This document shows, one piece after another, positions 5,840 to 12,835 of a stretch of DNA of 19,984 nt; position 1 is the stretch's first letter; every line of letters begins with the position of its first letter. The position numbers and the translations under genes are program-made. Origin of the DNA: CAG-582 sp964551965 (lineage in GTDB: Bacteria > Bacillota_I > Bacilli_A > RF39 > UBA660); contig CAZKFB010000021.1 of the NCBI GenBank assembly GCA_964551965.1, forward strand, positions 1-19,984, read 5' to 3'. The notes under the pieces were generated by a model. It saw nothing but the letters and a program-made list of their open reading frames with translations, was not told the origin of the DNA and searched no databases.

Positions 5840-8788
5840 TTATTCTTCAATATTTTCTAGTCTAACACTGACAAGTTTTGACACTCCACTCTCTTGCATT
5901 GTTATACCATAAAGGGTATTTGCATACTCCATTGTTCTCTTTTTATGCGTAATAACGATAAATTGACTAGCAGCCTCATATTCTTTAATATATGTTCCAA
6001 ATTGATCAACATTAGCTTCATCTAAAGCTGCTTCTACTTCATCTAGTACACAGAATGGAACTACACGAATATTTAGAATACTAAATAAAAGTGCTATAGC
6101 TGTTAAAGTCATTTCTCCACCCGAAAGAGTTGCAACATTCTTTAAACTCTTTCCTGGAGGTTCTGCCTTAATATCAACTCCTGTATTTAATATATCATCA
6201 GGTTCTGTTAATACTAAAGATGCCGTACCACCCCTAAATAATTTTTTAAATACTGAACCAAATTCTTTATTTACAAGTTCAAATGTATCCATAAATCTCT
6301 TTTTCATCGTTTCATCTAAATCAGTAATGATTTCCATTAGATTATTAATAGCACCCTCTAAATCATTCTTTTGTTCAGTTAAGAAAGTATATCTAGTATT
6401 TACTCTTTCATATTCGGCAATACTGCCAACATTTACATCTCCTAAATCACGAATTTCTCGTTTTAGATAATTTACTTTCGTACGTGCCGTATTTTCATCA
6501 ATATCTAATACATAGTTGTCTTTAGCAGCATCATAAGTAATTTGATATTCTTCGCTTAATCGATTTAATAAACCATCTAGTTTTACATCCATCTTACCAA
6601 TGCTTATCTTCTTTTCTGTTAATTCATTTTGAACTTTATTGTATTCTTGATTATTCTTTCTGCTAATACTTTCTAATTCGTTAATTTCATTAGTAACTTC
6701 ATTTTTTTCACTTTTTAACTTATTAATTTTACTTTCTAATATTTCTTTTTGAGATGATACATCGACAATATCAGCAAGTAGCTTATCTAAGTATTCATCA
6801 GTAGAATGATTTTTAACACTTGAAGTTCCCATTAATTCCTTTTGATTATCCTCAAGTTTTTTATTTAATTCTCCTTCTTCAATTTGCATTTGATTAAGTT
6901 CTTCTGATACTCTTGCTTCTTCCGTACGAGTACTTATAACTTTACTCTCTAGAATACTTAGATCTTGATCTATTGTATTAACATGTTCTTCCATTAATTT
7001 AATTTCATTAGTTATTATACTTAGATCTTTATTTAATTTTTCAAGCAAGAATCTATCATTCATTACTCCCTTAGAAGCTTTATTAACACCACCAGTAATC
7101 GCTCCTCCTGTATGTAAAAGTTCTCCATCTAAAGTAATTATACGATAACGATAGCCAATATTTTTACCCAATTTATTCATCGTATCAATATTATTAACGA
7201 TAATAACATTACCTAATTGATTTTCCATTATTGCTTTATATAGAGGATTATAAGTAATAAGTTCAGACGCTATACCAACATATCCAACAGTAGACTCGCA
7301 TATGCGTAAAGTATCATCATCAATTCCTCGAGGTTTAATAACACTTATTGGGAAGAATGTTGCTCTGCCTAATTTATTAGTACTTAAATATTCAATTGCA
7401 CTCTTAGCTGATGCTTCATCATCAACTACAATAACAGAACTATTTCCTCCTAAAGCTGTTTCTATTGCTGTAACATATTTTTCTTCCGTATCAATCAATT
7501 TAATTAATACATCATGAATACCCTTTAAACGAGGATTACTTAAAACACTCTTAACGGAATAAGGAATCTTTGTATCATTTTCAATTGAATCACTTAATAC
7601 TTCAATACGATTCTTTAAATTTGTTTCCTCTTTTAATTTATTAGATAATTCACTAGTTAGAGTTGTCTTCTTTAAATTAGTTATACGATGTTCTTCAAAC
7701 GTATCCTGAGATAATTTCTTCTTATCCTCCAATTCTTGTTTCTTATCTTCAATCTTATTATTAATAACCTTAATATTCTTTTTAAGTGACGCTTCATTCT
7801 CTTTAAGAATTAAAATATTGTTTTCTAGTTTTTGGTTTTCTACTTCATATTTTCTTCTTTCGCCAACAACTTGTTTATCCATTTCTAGCTTAGATAATTG
7901 TTGATTCATCTTAATTAGTTCTTCTGTACCATTAGATATGTCTTCATCAATCTTAATAGATTTAGTCTTCAAACTTTCTAGTTTTACATCTTCAACACTA
8001 GAATTATTACTCATACTAGATAATTGTTCACTTAGTGAATCAATACTAGTTTTAGCATTTTCATAGTCTTCATTTATTTTCTTAATATCACTTGCAATTA
8101 AAGCGATTTCAACGCCCTTAAGTTCCTCTTTAAAATTTAAATACTTAGTTGCTGTCTCTGCTTGTATCCTAAGAGGTTCTACACTACTTTCAAGTTCATC
8201 TATTACCAAAGTAACTTTCTCTAAATTATCATTAGTATTATCAAGTTTACGCATTGTCTCTTCTTTGCGTTTCTTATATTTTAATACTCCAGCCGCTTCT
8301 TCGATAACTACTCTTCTGTCATATGGTCTTCCCTTTATTATTTCGACAATCTTTCCTTGAGAAATAATCGAAAAAGAATCAGCATTAGCACCACTATCTA
8401 AGAATAGATCAGTAATATCTTTCTTTCTAACCTTAGTATTATTTATATAGTACTCATTTTCTCCCGTCTTAAATACTTCCCTTTTGATTTCAATTTCTGC
8501 TAAATCAGAAGCTAAATAATGATCACTGTTATCAAAAGTTAAAGATACCCAAGCACGAGTAAGGGGACTTCTAGATGTCGAACCAGCAAATATACAATCG
8601 CTTGCCTTTTCACCACCACGAATTTCCTTTAAACTCGATTCACCTAAAACCCACTTTATAGCATCGACAACATTACTCTTACCAGACCCATTAGGTCCAA
8701 CAATGCCAGTAATGCCATCTCCAACATTAATCTCTATCTTATCGGCAAATGATTTAAAACCATGTGCCTTAATACTTAATAATTTCAA
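5840..8788 (-). CDS. smc: Chromosome segregation ATPase SMC (short, mollicute-length form)
   Basis: SMC dimers organise and condense the chromosome, normally with ScpA and ScpB. The 982-aa product shows every hallmark: Walker A GPNGSGKS at residues 31-38, a long first coiled coil, a hinge at about 420-570 with its glycine-rich GELLHTGGAITGG edge, a second coiled coil, the ABC signature LSGGE at 888-892, Walker B ending in D916-E917, and a switch histidine at H948. It is about 200 residues shorter than the Bacillus protein; mollicute SMC (P115) proteins are close to 980 aa, and the missing length is in the coiled-coil arms. Translation starts at TTG (8788) with GAGGTG 7 nt upstream; that ribosome site is encoded by the last codons of rnc, so the genes are coupled. 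No clear terminator follows. scpA, scpB and ftsY are not in the window. Confidence 0.97.
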   Translation of the reverse strand: MKLLSIKAHGFKSFADKIEINVGDGITGIVGPNGSGKSNVVDAIKWVLGESSLKEIRGGEKASDCIFAGSTSRSPLTRAWVSLTFDNSDHYLASDLAEIEIKREVFKTGENEYYINNTKVRKKDITDLFLDSGANADSFSIISQGKIVEIIKGRPYDRRVVIEEAAGVLKYKKRKEETMRKLDNTNDNLEKVTLVIDELESSVEPLRIQAETATKYLNFKEELKGVEIALIASDIKKINEDYENAKTSIDSLSEQLSSMSNNSSVEDVKLESLKTKSIKIDEDISNGTEELIKMNQQLSKLEMDKQVVGERRKYEVENQKLENNILILKENEASLKKNIKVINNKIEDKKQELEDKKKLSQDTFEEHRITNLKKTTLTSELSNKLKEETNLKNRIEVLSDSIENDTKIPYSVKSVLSNPRLKGIHDVLIKLIDTEEKYVTAIETALGGNSSVIVVDDEASAKSAIEYLSTNKLGRATFFPISVIKPRGIDDDTLRICESTVGYVGIASELITYNPLYKAIMENQLGNVIIVNNIDTMNKLGKNIGYRYRIITLDGELLHTGGAITGGVNKASKGVMNDRFLLEKLNKDLSIITNEIKLMEEHVNTIDQDLSILESKVISTRTEEARVSEELNQMQIEEGELNKKLEDNQKELMGTSSVKNHSTDEYLDKLLADIVDVSSQKEILESKINKLKSEKNEVTNEINELESISRKNNQEYNKVQNELTEKKISIGKMDVKLDGLLNRLSEEYQITYDAAKDNYVLDIDENTARTKVNYLKREIRDLGDVNVGSIAEYERVNTRYTFLTEQKNDLEGAINNLMEIITDLDETMKKRFMDTFELVNKEFGSVFKKLFRGGTASLVLTEPDDILNTGVDIKAEPPGKSLKNVATLSGGEMTLTAIALLFSILNIRVVPFCVLDEVEAALDEANVDQFGTYIKEYEAASQFIVITHKKRTMEYANTLYGITMQESGVSKLVSVRLENIEE

Positions 8789-8791
8789 ATC

Positions 8792-9442
8792 TTACACCTC
8801 ATTTGCCTGTTTTTTTATTGCATCATTAGCAGCGCTCTGCTCAGCTTCCTTTTTTGATTTACCAATTCCGTGCCCAAAACGAATGCCATCTACTAAAACA
8901 TCTACTTCAAATGTTTTATCATGAGCTGGACCTGTCTCACTAGTTACGACATACTCCAAACTCTTCTTATCTGTTTGAACCATTTCTTGTAGATATGATT
9001 TACTATCATGAATAAAATTATAACCGCTTTCTATATAAGGAACGATAATAGATAAAGCAAACTTTTTAGCCACACTAAAACCATGTTCCAAGAAGATTAC
9101 AGCTAAAACACTTTCAAAACAATCAGCAACAATTGATTCTGTAAGTTTACTTATACCATTTCCTGCTCTGATATGTTTAGTTAAACCAATTTTATTACTA
9201 TATTCAAATAAAGCATTTTCACATACATAACTAGCTCTAACTTTAGACATATCCCCTTCTTTTAGATTTGTCTTAAGATAGAAATATTCAGAAGTAGCAA
9301 GTTCTAAAACCGCATCTCCTAAAAATTCTAATCTCTCATAACTATTAACTTTTTCTTCGTTTGCATAAGAAGAATGAGTTAAAGCAGTTAAAAGCAATTC
9401 TTCATTTTTAATTTTTATTCCGGCATTATCTAAAAAGTCCAT
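8792..9442 (-). CDS. rnc: Ribonuclease III
   Basis: RNase III cuts double-stranded RNA, including rRNA precursors and structured mRNA. The 216-aa protein has the catalytic domain at about 1-140 with the signature ERLEFLGDAVL at 36-46. The expected metal-binding residues are visible: E36, E39, D43, D107 and E110, matching E38, E41, D45, D114 and E117 of E. coli. A double-stranded RNA-binding domain follows (about 145-213), with the typical GKSKKEAEQSAANDA helix at the end. The ATG follows a GGTGAT site. The TAA stop lies 3 nt before the TTG start of smc; rnc-smc is a conserved pair in Firmicutes. The gene is divergent from the ZnuA-like lipoprotein gene, sharing a short promoter region. Confidence 0.97.
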   Translation of the reverse strand: MDFLDNAGIKIKNEELLLTALTHSSYANEEKVNSYERLEFLGDAVLELATSEYFYLKTNLKEGDMSKVRASYVCENALFEYSNKIGLTKHIRAGNGISKLTESIVADCFESVLAVIFLEHGFSVAKKFALSIIVPYIESGYNFIHDSKSYLQEMVQTDKKSLEYVVTSETGPAHDKTFEVDVLVDGIRFGHGIGKSKKEAEQSAANDAIKKQANEV

Positions 9443-9459
9443 TTATTATCACCAATATA

Positions 9460-9465
9460 ATTATA
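9460..9465 (-). promoter_or_regulatory. Possible -10 box (TATAAT) for rnc-smc
   Basis: A TATAAT lies 18 nt before the rnc ATG on the minus strand. The best -35 candidate at 17-nt spacing is TAGATT, with only three consensus matches, so the call is tentative. Confidence 0.4.
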
Positions 9466-9495
9466 CATAAAACTTGATGTATAATCTAGTTATAA

Positions 9496-9524
9496 TTTAC
9501 AAAAAGCCCATATTTTGGTATATT
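9496..9524 (+). promoter_or_regulatory. Promoter of the ZnuA-like lipoprotein/DHH operon (TTTACA-17-TATATT, extended -10)
   Basis: TTTACA (9496-9501) and TATATT (9519-9524) are 17 nt apart, and TGG directly precedes the -10, giving an extended -10. The predicted start near 9531 falls inside the upstream ATG at 9529, which supports the ATG at 9547 as the true start. Confidence 0.75.
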
Positions 9525-9546
9525 TAGAATGATTGGTGATGATATA

Positions 9547-10410
9547 ATGAAAAGAATAAAAATGTTATTAATACTTGTTTTAACTTTAAACTTAGTAACA
9601 GGTTGTTTTAAAAGGGATACGATGGATGATATAAGTATTTATACTACTTCTTATCCAATATATTACTTAATGGAAGCTATATATGGATATAATTCTGAAG
9701 TAGATTCTATATATCCTAATGGAGTTAATATAGATACTTATAAATTAACAGAAAAAAAGATCGAAGAATATTCGAAAACTGATTTATTTGTCTATAATGG
9801 TTTAGGTAATGAAAAAAACATTGCTGCTTCTTTCACAAATAAGAATAAAGATATTAAACTAATTGATGTTTCTAAAGGAATTGTATTAAATGAAGATGAA
9901 AATGAACTATGGTACTCACCTTCTAACTATTTAATGTTAGCAGAAAATATTAAAGATTCCTTATTAACATATGTAAGTTCAACTATAGTTAAACAAGAAA
10001 TCATAAATAACTATGACACTATTAAACTTACAATATCGGAATATGATGCTGATTTAAAGACAATTGCTGACAATGCATCTAACAAAAGAATAATAACAGG
10101 TAATAAAATGTTTAAATTTCTAGAAAAATATGGATTCGAAGTAATTGTTATTTCAAGTGATGAACCAAATAATACTCGTAATTATAATAAAGCTAAAAGA
10201 TATATCGAAGATAAATCTAATAGTTATGTATTTGTCCTATCAAGTGATGAAGAAGATGAAAATGTAAAAGCTTATGAAGCATTAGGTGCGGAAAAAATAA
10301 CAATTGATTCAATGAGCAATTTGACTGATGAACAGGTATCTGATAACACCGATTATGAATCTCTAATGGATGTACTACTAGAAGCTATTAAGATGGAGGT
10401 TTTTAATTAA
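9547..10410 (+). CDS. ZnuA/PsaA-like substrate-binding lipoprotein lacking the usual histidine metal ligands
   Basis: The 287-aa product starts at the ATG at 9547, preceded by GGTGAT, and has a lipoprotein signal with an LVTGC lipobox (C20). It follows the cluster A-1 zinc/manganese-binding protein pattern: an opening TSYPIYYLMEAIYG strand-helix, SKTDLFVYNGLGNE, and LWYSPSNYLMLAENIKDSL in place of the usual HVWLDP helix. Aligned by eye, the ligand positions are D63 (normally His), E120 (normally His), N186 (normally His or Glu) and D254 (Asp, kept). Three of four usual ligands are therefore changed and no histidine-rich loop exists. No ABC ATPase or permease is adjacent. It may bind another ligand or metal through oxygen ligands, or act as an accessory protein. 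The TAA stop overlaps the start of the DHH gene by one base. Confidence 0.8.
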   Translation: MKRIKMLLILVLTLNLVTGCFKRDTMDDISIYTTSYPIYYLMEAIYGYNSEVDSIYPNGVNIDTYKLTEKKIEEYSKTDLFVYNGLGNEKNIAASFTNKNKDIKLIDVSKGIVLNEDENELWYSPSNYLMLAENIKDSLLTYVSSTIVKQEIINNYDTIKLTISEYDADLKTIADNASNKRIITGNKMFKFLEKYGFEVIVISSDEPNNTRNYNKAKRYIEDKSNSYVFVLSSDEEDENVKAYEALGAEKITIDSMSNLTDEQVSDNTDYESLMDVLLEAIKMEVFN

Positions 10411-11330
10411 TGAAAACTTTGTTAATAACACATGTTGATTTAGATGGAGTTTCTCCAATAATACTATTAAACTTAACAAATATAGAATTCGAATATAAAT
10501 CTATTGAAATCTACGATGTCGAATCAGAATTTGAAAAATTATTTGCAACTAATATTAAAGAATATGAGACTATTTATATATGCGATTTAACAATACCCCA
10601 AGAAATATATGACAGATTAGATAATGAAAATATCAATTACTATGTATTTGATCATCATGCATCTCACGAATATGCTTCAACTAATCCCCGAGTTACATTA
10701 GTTATTGACTATAATGGAAAGAAAACTTGTGCAACTGAAGTATTCTACAAATATTTACTTAAAAGTCATAAAGAACTAGATACTCCAGTTATTAAAGACT
10801 ATGTTGAACAAGTTAGACAATTAGATACATTTACTTTTGAATCCGATAAAGGTCGCGATTTAGATATAATAAAAGAAGCTATCGGGAAAAAGAAGTTTAT
10901 TCAATCAATGACGAGAAGATTAAAAAAAGAAGGATCCGAATTCACTTTCTCTGCATTTGAGAAAAGATTTACTAAATTAAAAAAAGAAGAATTACTTCGA
11001 TTTATGGAAAATAAAGAAACAAAAATGTTTAAGTATCTTATACAAGGTAAAAAATGTGGTGTTGTATTTTCAGAAAACAATAAAAGTGAATTAGGAAACT
11101 TCCTATCAGCAAGACATCCGGAATTAGATTTAATCATTTTAATTGATGCTTCATCTAGGATTTCATATCGTACATGCAAGGATGATTGCCCAGTTAATGA
11201 ATTTGCAAGTTTGTATGGTGGCGGTGGTCATCCCAAAGCTAGCGGTTCAAAATTTAACGATGATAATAGACGCAAGATAATCGAAGATTACTACGGGGAT
11301 GTAAAAGAATTAGCTGAAGAAGAAAACTAA
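10410..11330 (+). CDS. DHH/DHHA1-family phosphoesterase (NrnA-like)
   Basis: DHH-family enzymes use two metal ions (commonly manganese) to hydrolyse phosphodiesters such as short oligoribonucleotides, pAp or cyclic-di-nucleotides. The 306-aa cytosolic protein keeps the family motifs: THVDLDG with H8, D10 and D12, then D59 in YICDLT, the DHH triad at 81-83, and the C-terminal DHHA1 loop YGGGGHPKASG at 269-279. This length is typical of NrnA-type proteins, but the exact substrate cannot be told from sequence alone. A GGAGGT ribosome site lies 9 nt before the ATG, inside the preceding gene, and the ATG overlaps the previous TAA by one base (TAATG), so translation is coupled. The link to the lipoprotein is unexplained. 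Confidence 0.92.
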   Translation: MKTLLITHVDLDGVSPIILLNLTNIEFEYKSIEIYDVESEFEKLFATNIKEYETIYICDLTIPQEIYDRLDNENINYYVFDHHASHEYASTNPRVTLVIDYNGKKTCATEVFYKYLLKSHKELDTPVIKDYVEQVRQLDTFTFESDKGRDLDIIKEAIGKKKFIQSMTRRLKKEGSEFTFSAFEKRFTKLKKEELLRFMENKETKMFKYLIQGKKCGVVFSENNKSELGNFLSARHPELDLIILIDASSRISYRTCKDDCPVNEFASLYGGGGHPKASGSKFNDDNRRKIIEDYYGDVKELAEEEN

Positions 11331-11340
11331 TTCTTTTTTT
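11303..11340 (+). terminator. Intrinsic terminator of the ZnuA-like/DHH operon
   Basis: A perfect 11-bp stem (AAAAGAATTAG against CTAATTCTTTT) with a 13-nt loop runs directly into a T tract. The last codons and the TAA stop of the DHH gene lie in the loop and 3' arm, so the terminator is built into the coding end. Confidence 0.85.
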
Positions 11341-11371
11341 GCTTATTTGACTATTTTTTTAAGAACTTTTA

Positions 11372-11400
11372 TTGACATAAATATAAGACTTTTGTATAAT
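11372..11400 (+). promoter_or_regulatory. Perfect consensus promoter of tRNA-Ser (TTGACA-17-TATAAT)
   Basis: Both hexamers match the sigma-70/SigA consensus exactly (11372-11377 and 11395-11400) with the ideal 17-nt spacer. The predicted start near 11407 leaves a leader of about 9 nt before the tRNA. This is the strongest promoter seen in the window. Confidence 0.9.
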
Positions 11401-11415
11401 CTATATATCGGGCTT

Positions 11416-11506
11416 GGAGTAGTACTCAAGAGGCTGAAGAGGCGCCCCTGCTAAGGGTGTAGGTCGGGTAACTGGCGCGAGAGTTCAAATCTCTCCTACT
11501 CCGCCA
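11416..11506 (+). tRNA. tRNA-Ser (anticodon GCU)
   Basis: The 91-nt gene folds as a class II tRNA. The acceptor stem is GGAGTAG with CTACTCC, the discriminator is G, and CCA is encoded. The anticodon stem is CGCCC with GGGTG, around the loop CTGCTAA, with anticodon GCT at 11450-11452. A long variable arm (about 11459-11478) is typical of serine tRNA. The T arm is GAGAG-TTCAAAT-CTCTC. It decodes AGC and AGU. Confidence 0.96.
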
Positions 11507-11517
11507 TTTATAAAATT

Positions 11518-11539
11518 AACTCATTTAATGAGTTTTTTT
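11518..11539 (+). terminator. Intrinsic terminator of tRNA-Ser
   Basis: A 7-bp stem (AACTCAT with ATGAGTT, loop TTA) is followed by seven T residues, 12 nt after the CCA end. Confidence 0.85.
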
Positions 11540-11544
11540 ATTGC

Positions 11545-11580
11545 CATAAAAAAGATATAACTATTGTTATATCTTATTTT
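11545..11580. terminator. Bidirectional terminator between tRNA-Ser and the transglutaminase-like gene
   Basis: A perfect 10-bp stem (AAGATATAAC with GTTATATCTT, loop TATT) has A runs on its left and T runs on its right, so it can stop transcription both ways. It mainly serves the minus-strand gene, whose TAA at 11576-11574 overlaps the stem, and backs up the tRNA terminator. Confidence 0.8.
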
Positions 11581-12782
11581 TTTCTTGTAAATATAATAAT
11601 TATAATTGTAAGTACTAAAAGGATTATTATAAGTATTAAATATGAGGTAAAATCCACACTCTTTAAATCTTCCTTTTTATTATCTAACGATTCTTTTTGT
11701 TGTACTTCTCTTTTAATATTATCCACTAATTTATCATACTTACCATAATTTATTGAAACATTAAAACTATCTTTAACATAAGGATCTTTACTGATTTCTA
11801 TTCCATTCGAGAAAATAATGTTACTATCATTAGTCGTTAGAAGCCCATTATAGCCGTCTACTGTTAAATCAACAATATAATATAATCCATTTAATTTAAC
11901 TATATTAAATGTGTGTGTACTAACTACACTATCTTCTTTGAATATGGAATTATTAGCAATATAAGACTCTATTCCTAGGTGATCCATAATATAGCTGAAT
12001 GCATTAGCCTCACCTATACAACCAGCATTTCTATCTATTAAAGCATTATAAGCACTAGTATTTGGTTCCTCTTCATTAGGTTTACTAACTGTCTTAGTTA
12101 AATATGTATAAGCAATTAATACTTTTTCATAATCCGTTTTATTACTAAATTCATCTTTGAAAGTATCCATGAAGATATTTAGTTTTTCTTCTTCATCTAA
12201 ACTAATAATTGGACTAACACTAACAATCATATCGTATTCATTATAATCATAAGGAAATCTTGGGTAATTAAATATACCATACTCAGAATATTTAAATATA
12301 TTAGTATTTTTATTAATTAAATAATGTTCAGATACATATTCATTTATTTGATCAAAGTTAATTGACTCATATTCTGCTCTTGAATAAACTAAATGATATT
12401 CTCCATCAAAACGTTTAGCATATAGATTATCAATTGTTTTAATGATATCTTCCGTACTATGAACTCTAATACCATATTCACCATACATCTTTACTCTTTC
12501 ATCAGCACTATTGCTATCTACACCAACATTATATTTTTCTTCAGATATTTCTTTTCCTTGATAGAAATATAAAACTTCATTATCAACCAAAATACTAAAA
12601 TAATCATTAACATTATATTTTTTCTTTGCTTCTTTAAAGCTAATTCTTTTATCAAAATCGATATATTCCAACTTATTTGTTCCATCATCGTTAGTTACAT
12701 CAACTTGTAATCCATTAGCAAACACTAAATTAGGAAAAATAAGACCTATCAAAACACCCCATATAAAGCATATTCTTTTCAC
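11574..12782 (-). CDS. Membrane-anchored, secreted transglutaminase-like (papain-fold) protein
   Basis: The 402-aa product is likely started at GTG 12782, with TGGTGAT just upstream; an in-frame ATG at 12794 would lie at the predicted transcription start. A signal peptide covers about residues 1-23 and a C-terminal membrane segment about 380-398, followed by RKK, so the body is outside the cell. The transglutaminase-like core at about 215-310 shows the triad: Cys in NAGCIGEANAF (C255), His in STHTFNIVKLNG (H290) and Asp in YYIVDLTVDG (D305). A typical leading helix (YEKVLIAYTYL) precedes it. Bacterial members of this superfamily are often peptidases or cross-linking enzymes; the actual reaction here is unknown. 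The promoter and terminator show it is a single-gene unit after the arylsulfotransferase gene. Confidence 0.85.
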   Translation of the reverse strand: MKRICFIWGVLIGLIFPNLVFANGLQVDVTNDDGTNKLEYIDFDKRISFKEAKKKYNVNDYFSILVDNEVLYFYQGKEISEEKYNVGVDSNSADERVKMYGEYGIRVHSTEDIIKTIDNLYAKRFDGEYHLVYSRAEYESINFDQINEYVSEHYLINKNTNIFKYSEYGIFNYPRFPYDYNEYDMIVSVSPIISLDEEEKLNIFMDTFKDEFSNKTDYEKVLIAYTYLTKTVSKPNEEEPNTSAYNALIDRNAGCIGEANAFSYIMDHLGIESYIANNSIFKEDSVVSTHTFNIVKLNGLYYIVDLTVDGYNGLLTTNDSNIIFSNGIEISKDPYVKDSFNVSINYGKYDKLVDNIKREVQQKESLDNKKEDLKSVDFTSYLILIIILLVLTIIIIIFTRKK

Positions 12783-12798
12783 TATTATCACCATATCA

Positions 12799-12827
12799 AT
12801 TGTAGCATAAAAAAAGAGTTTTAAAAA
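12799..12827 (-). promoter_or_regulatory. Possible extended -10 promoter of the transglutaminase-like gene
   Basis: On the minus strand TGCTACAAT gives an extended -10 at 12807-12799. The -35 position holds only TTTTTA, which lies in the terminator of the upstream gene. A start near 12792 would leave the GTG at 12782 as the usable start. Confidence 0.4.
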
Positions 12828-12835
12828 CTCTTTTT
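12809..12835 (-). terminator. Intrinsic terminator of the prepilin-like/arylsulfotransferase operon
   Basis: An inverted repeat (AAAAAGAGTTTT with AAAACTCTTTTT and almost no spacer) ends in a T tract on the minus strand just past the TAA of the arylsulfotransferase-family gene. In the cell only the outer bases would pair, giving a small GAG/CTC-centred hairpin. Confidence 0.75.

Noticed and set aside
9529..9546. Upstream ATG for the ZnuA-like lipoprotein
   Set aside because: It lies at the predicted transcription start, and the GGTGAT site sits between it and the ATG at 9547, which also directly begins the lipoprotein signal.
10901..11179. Minus-strand reading frame inside the DHH gene
   Set aside because: It overlaps a well-conserved enzyme and has no promoter or ribosome site.
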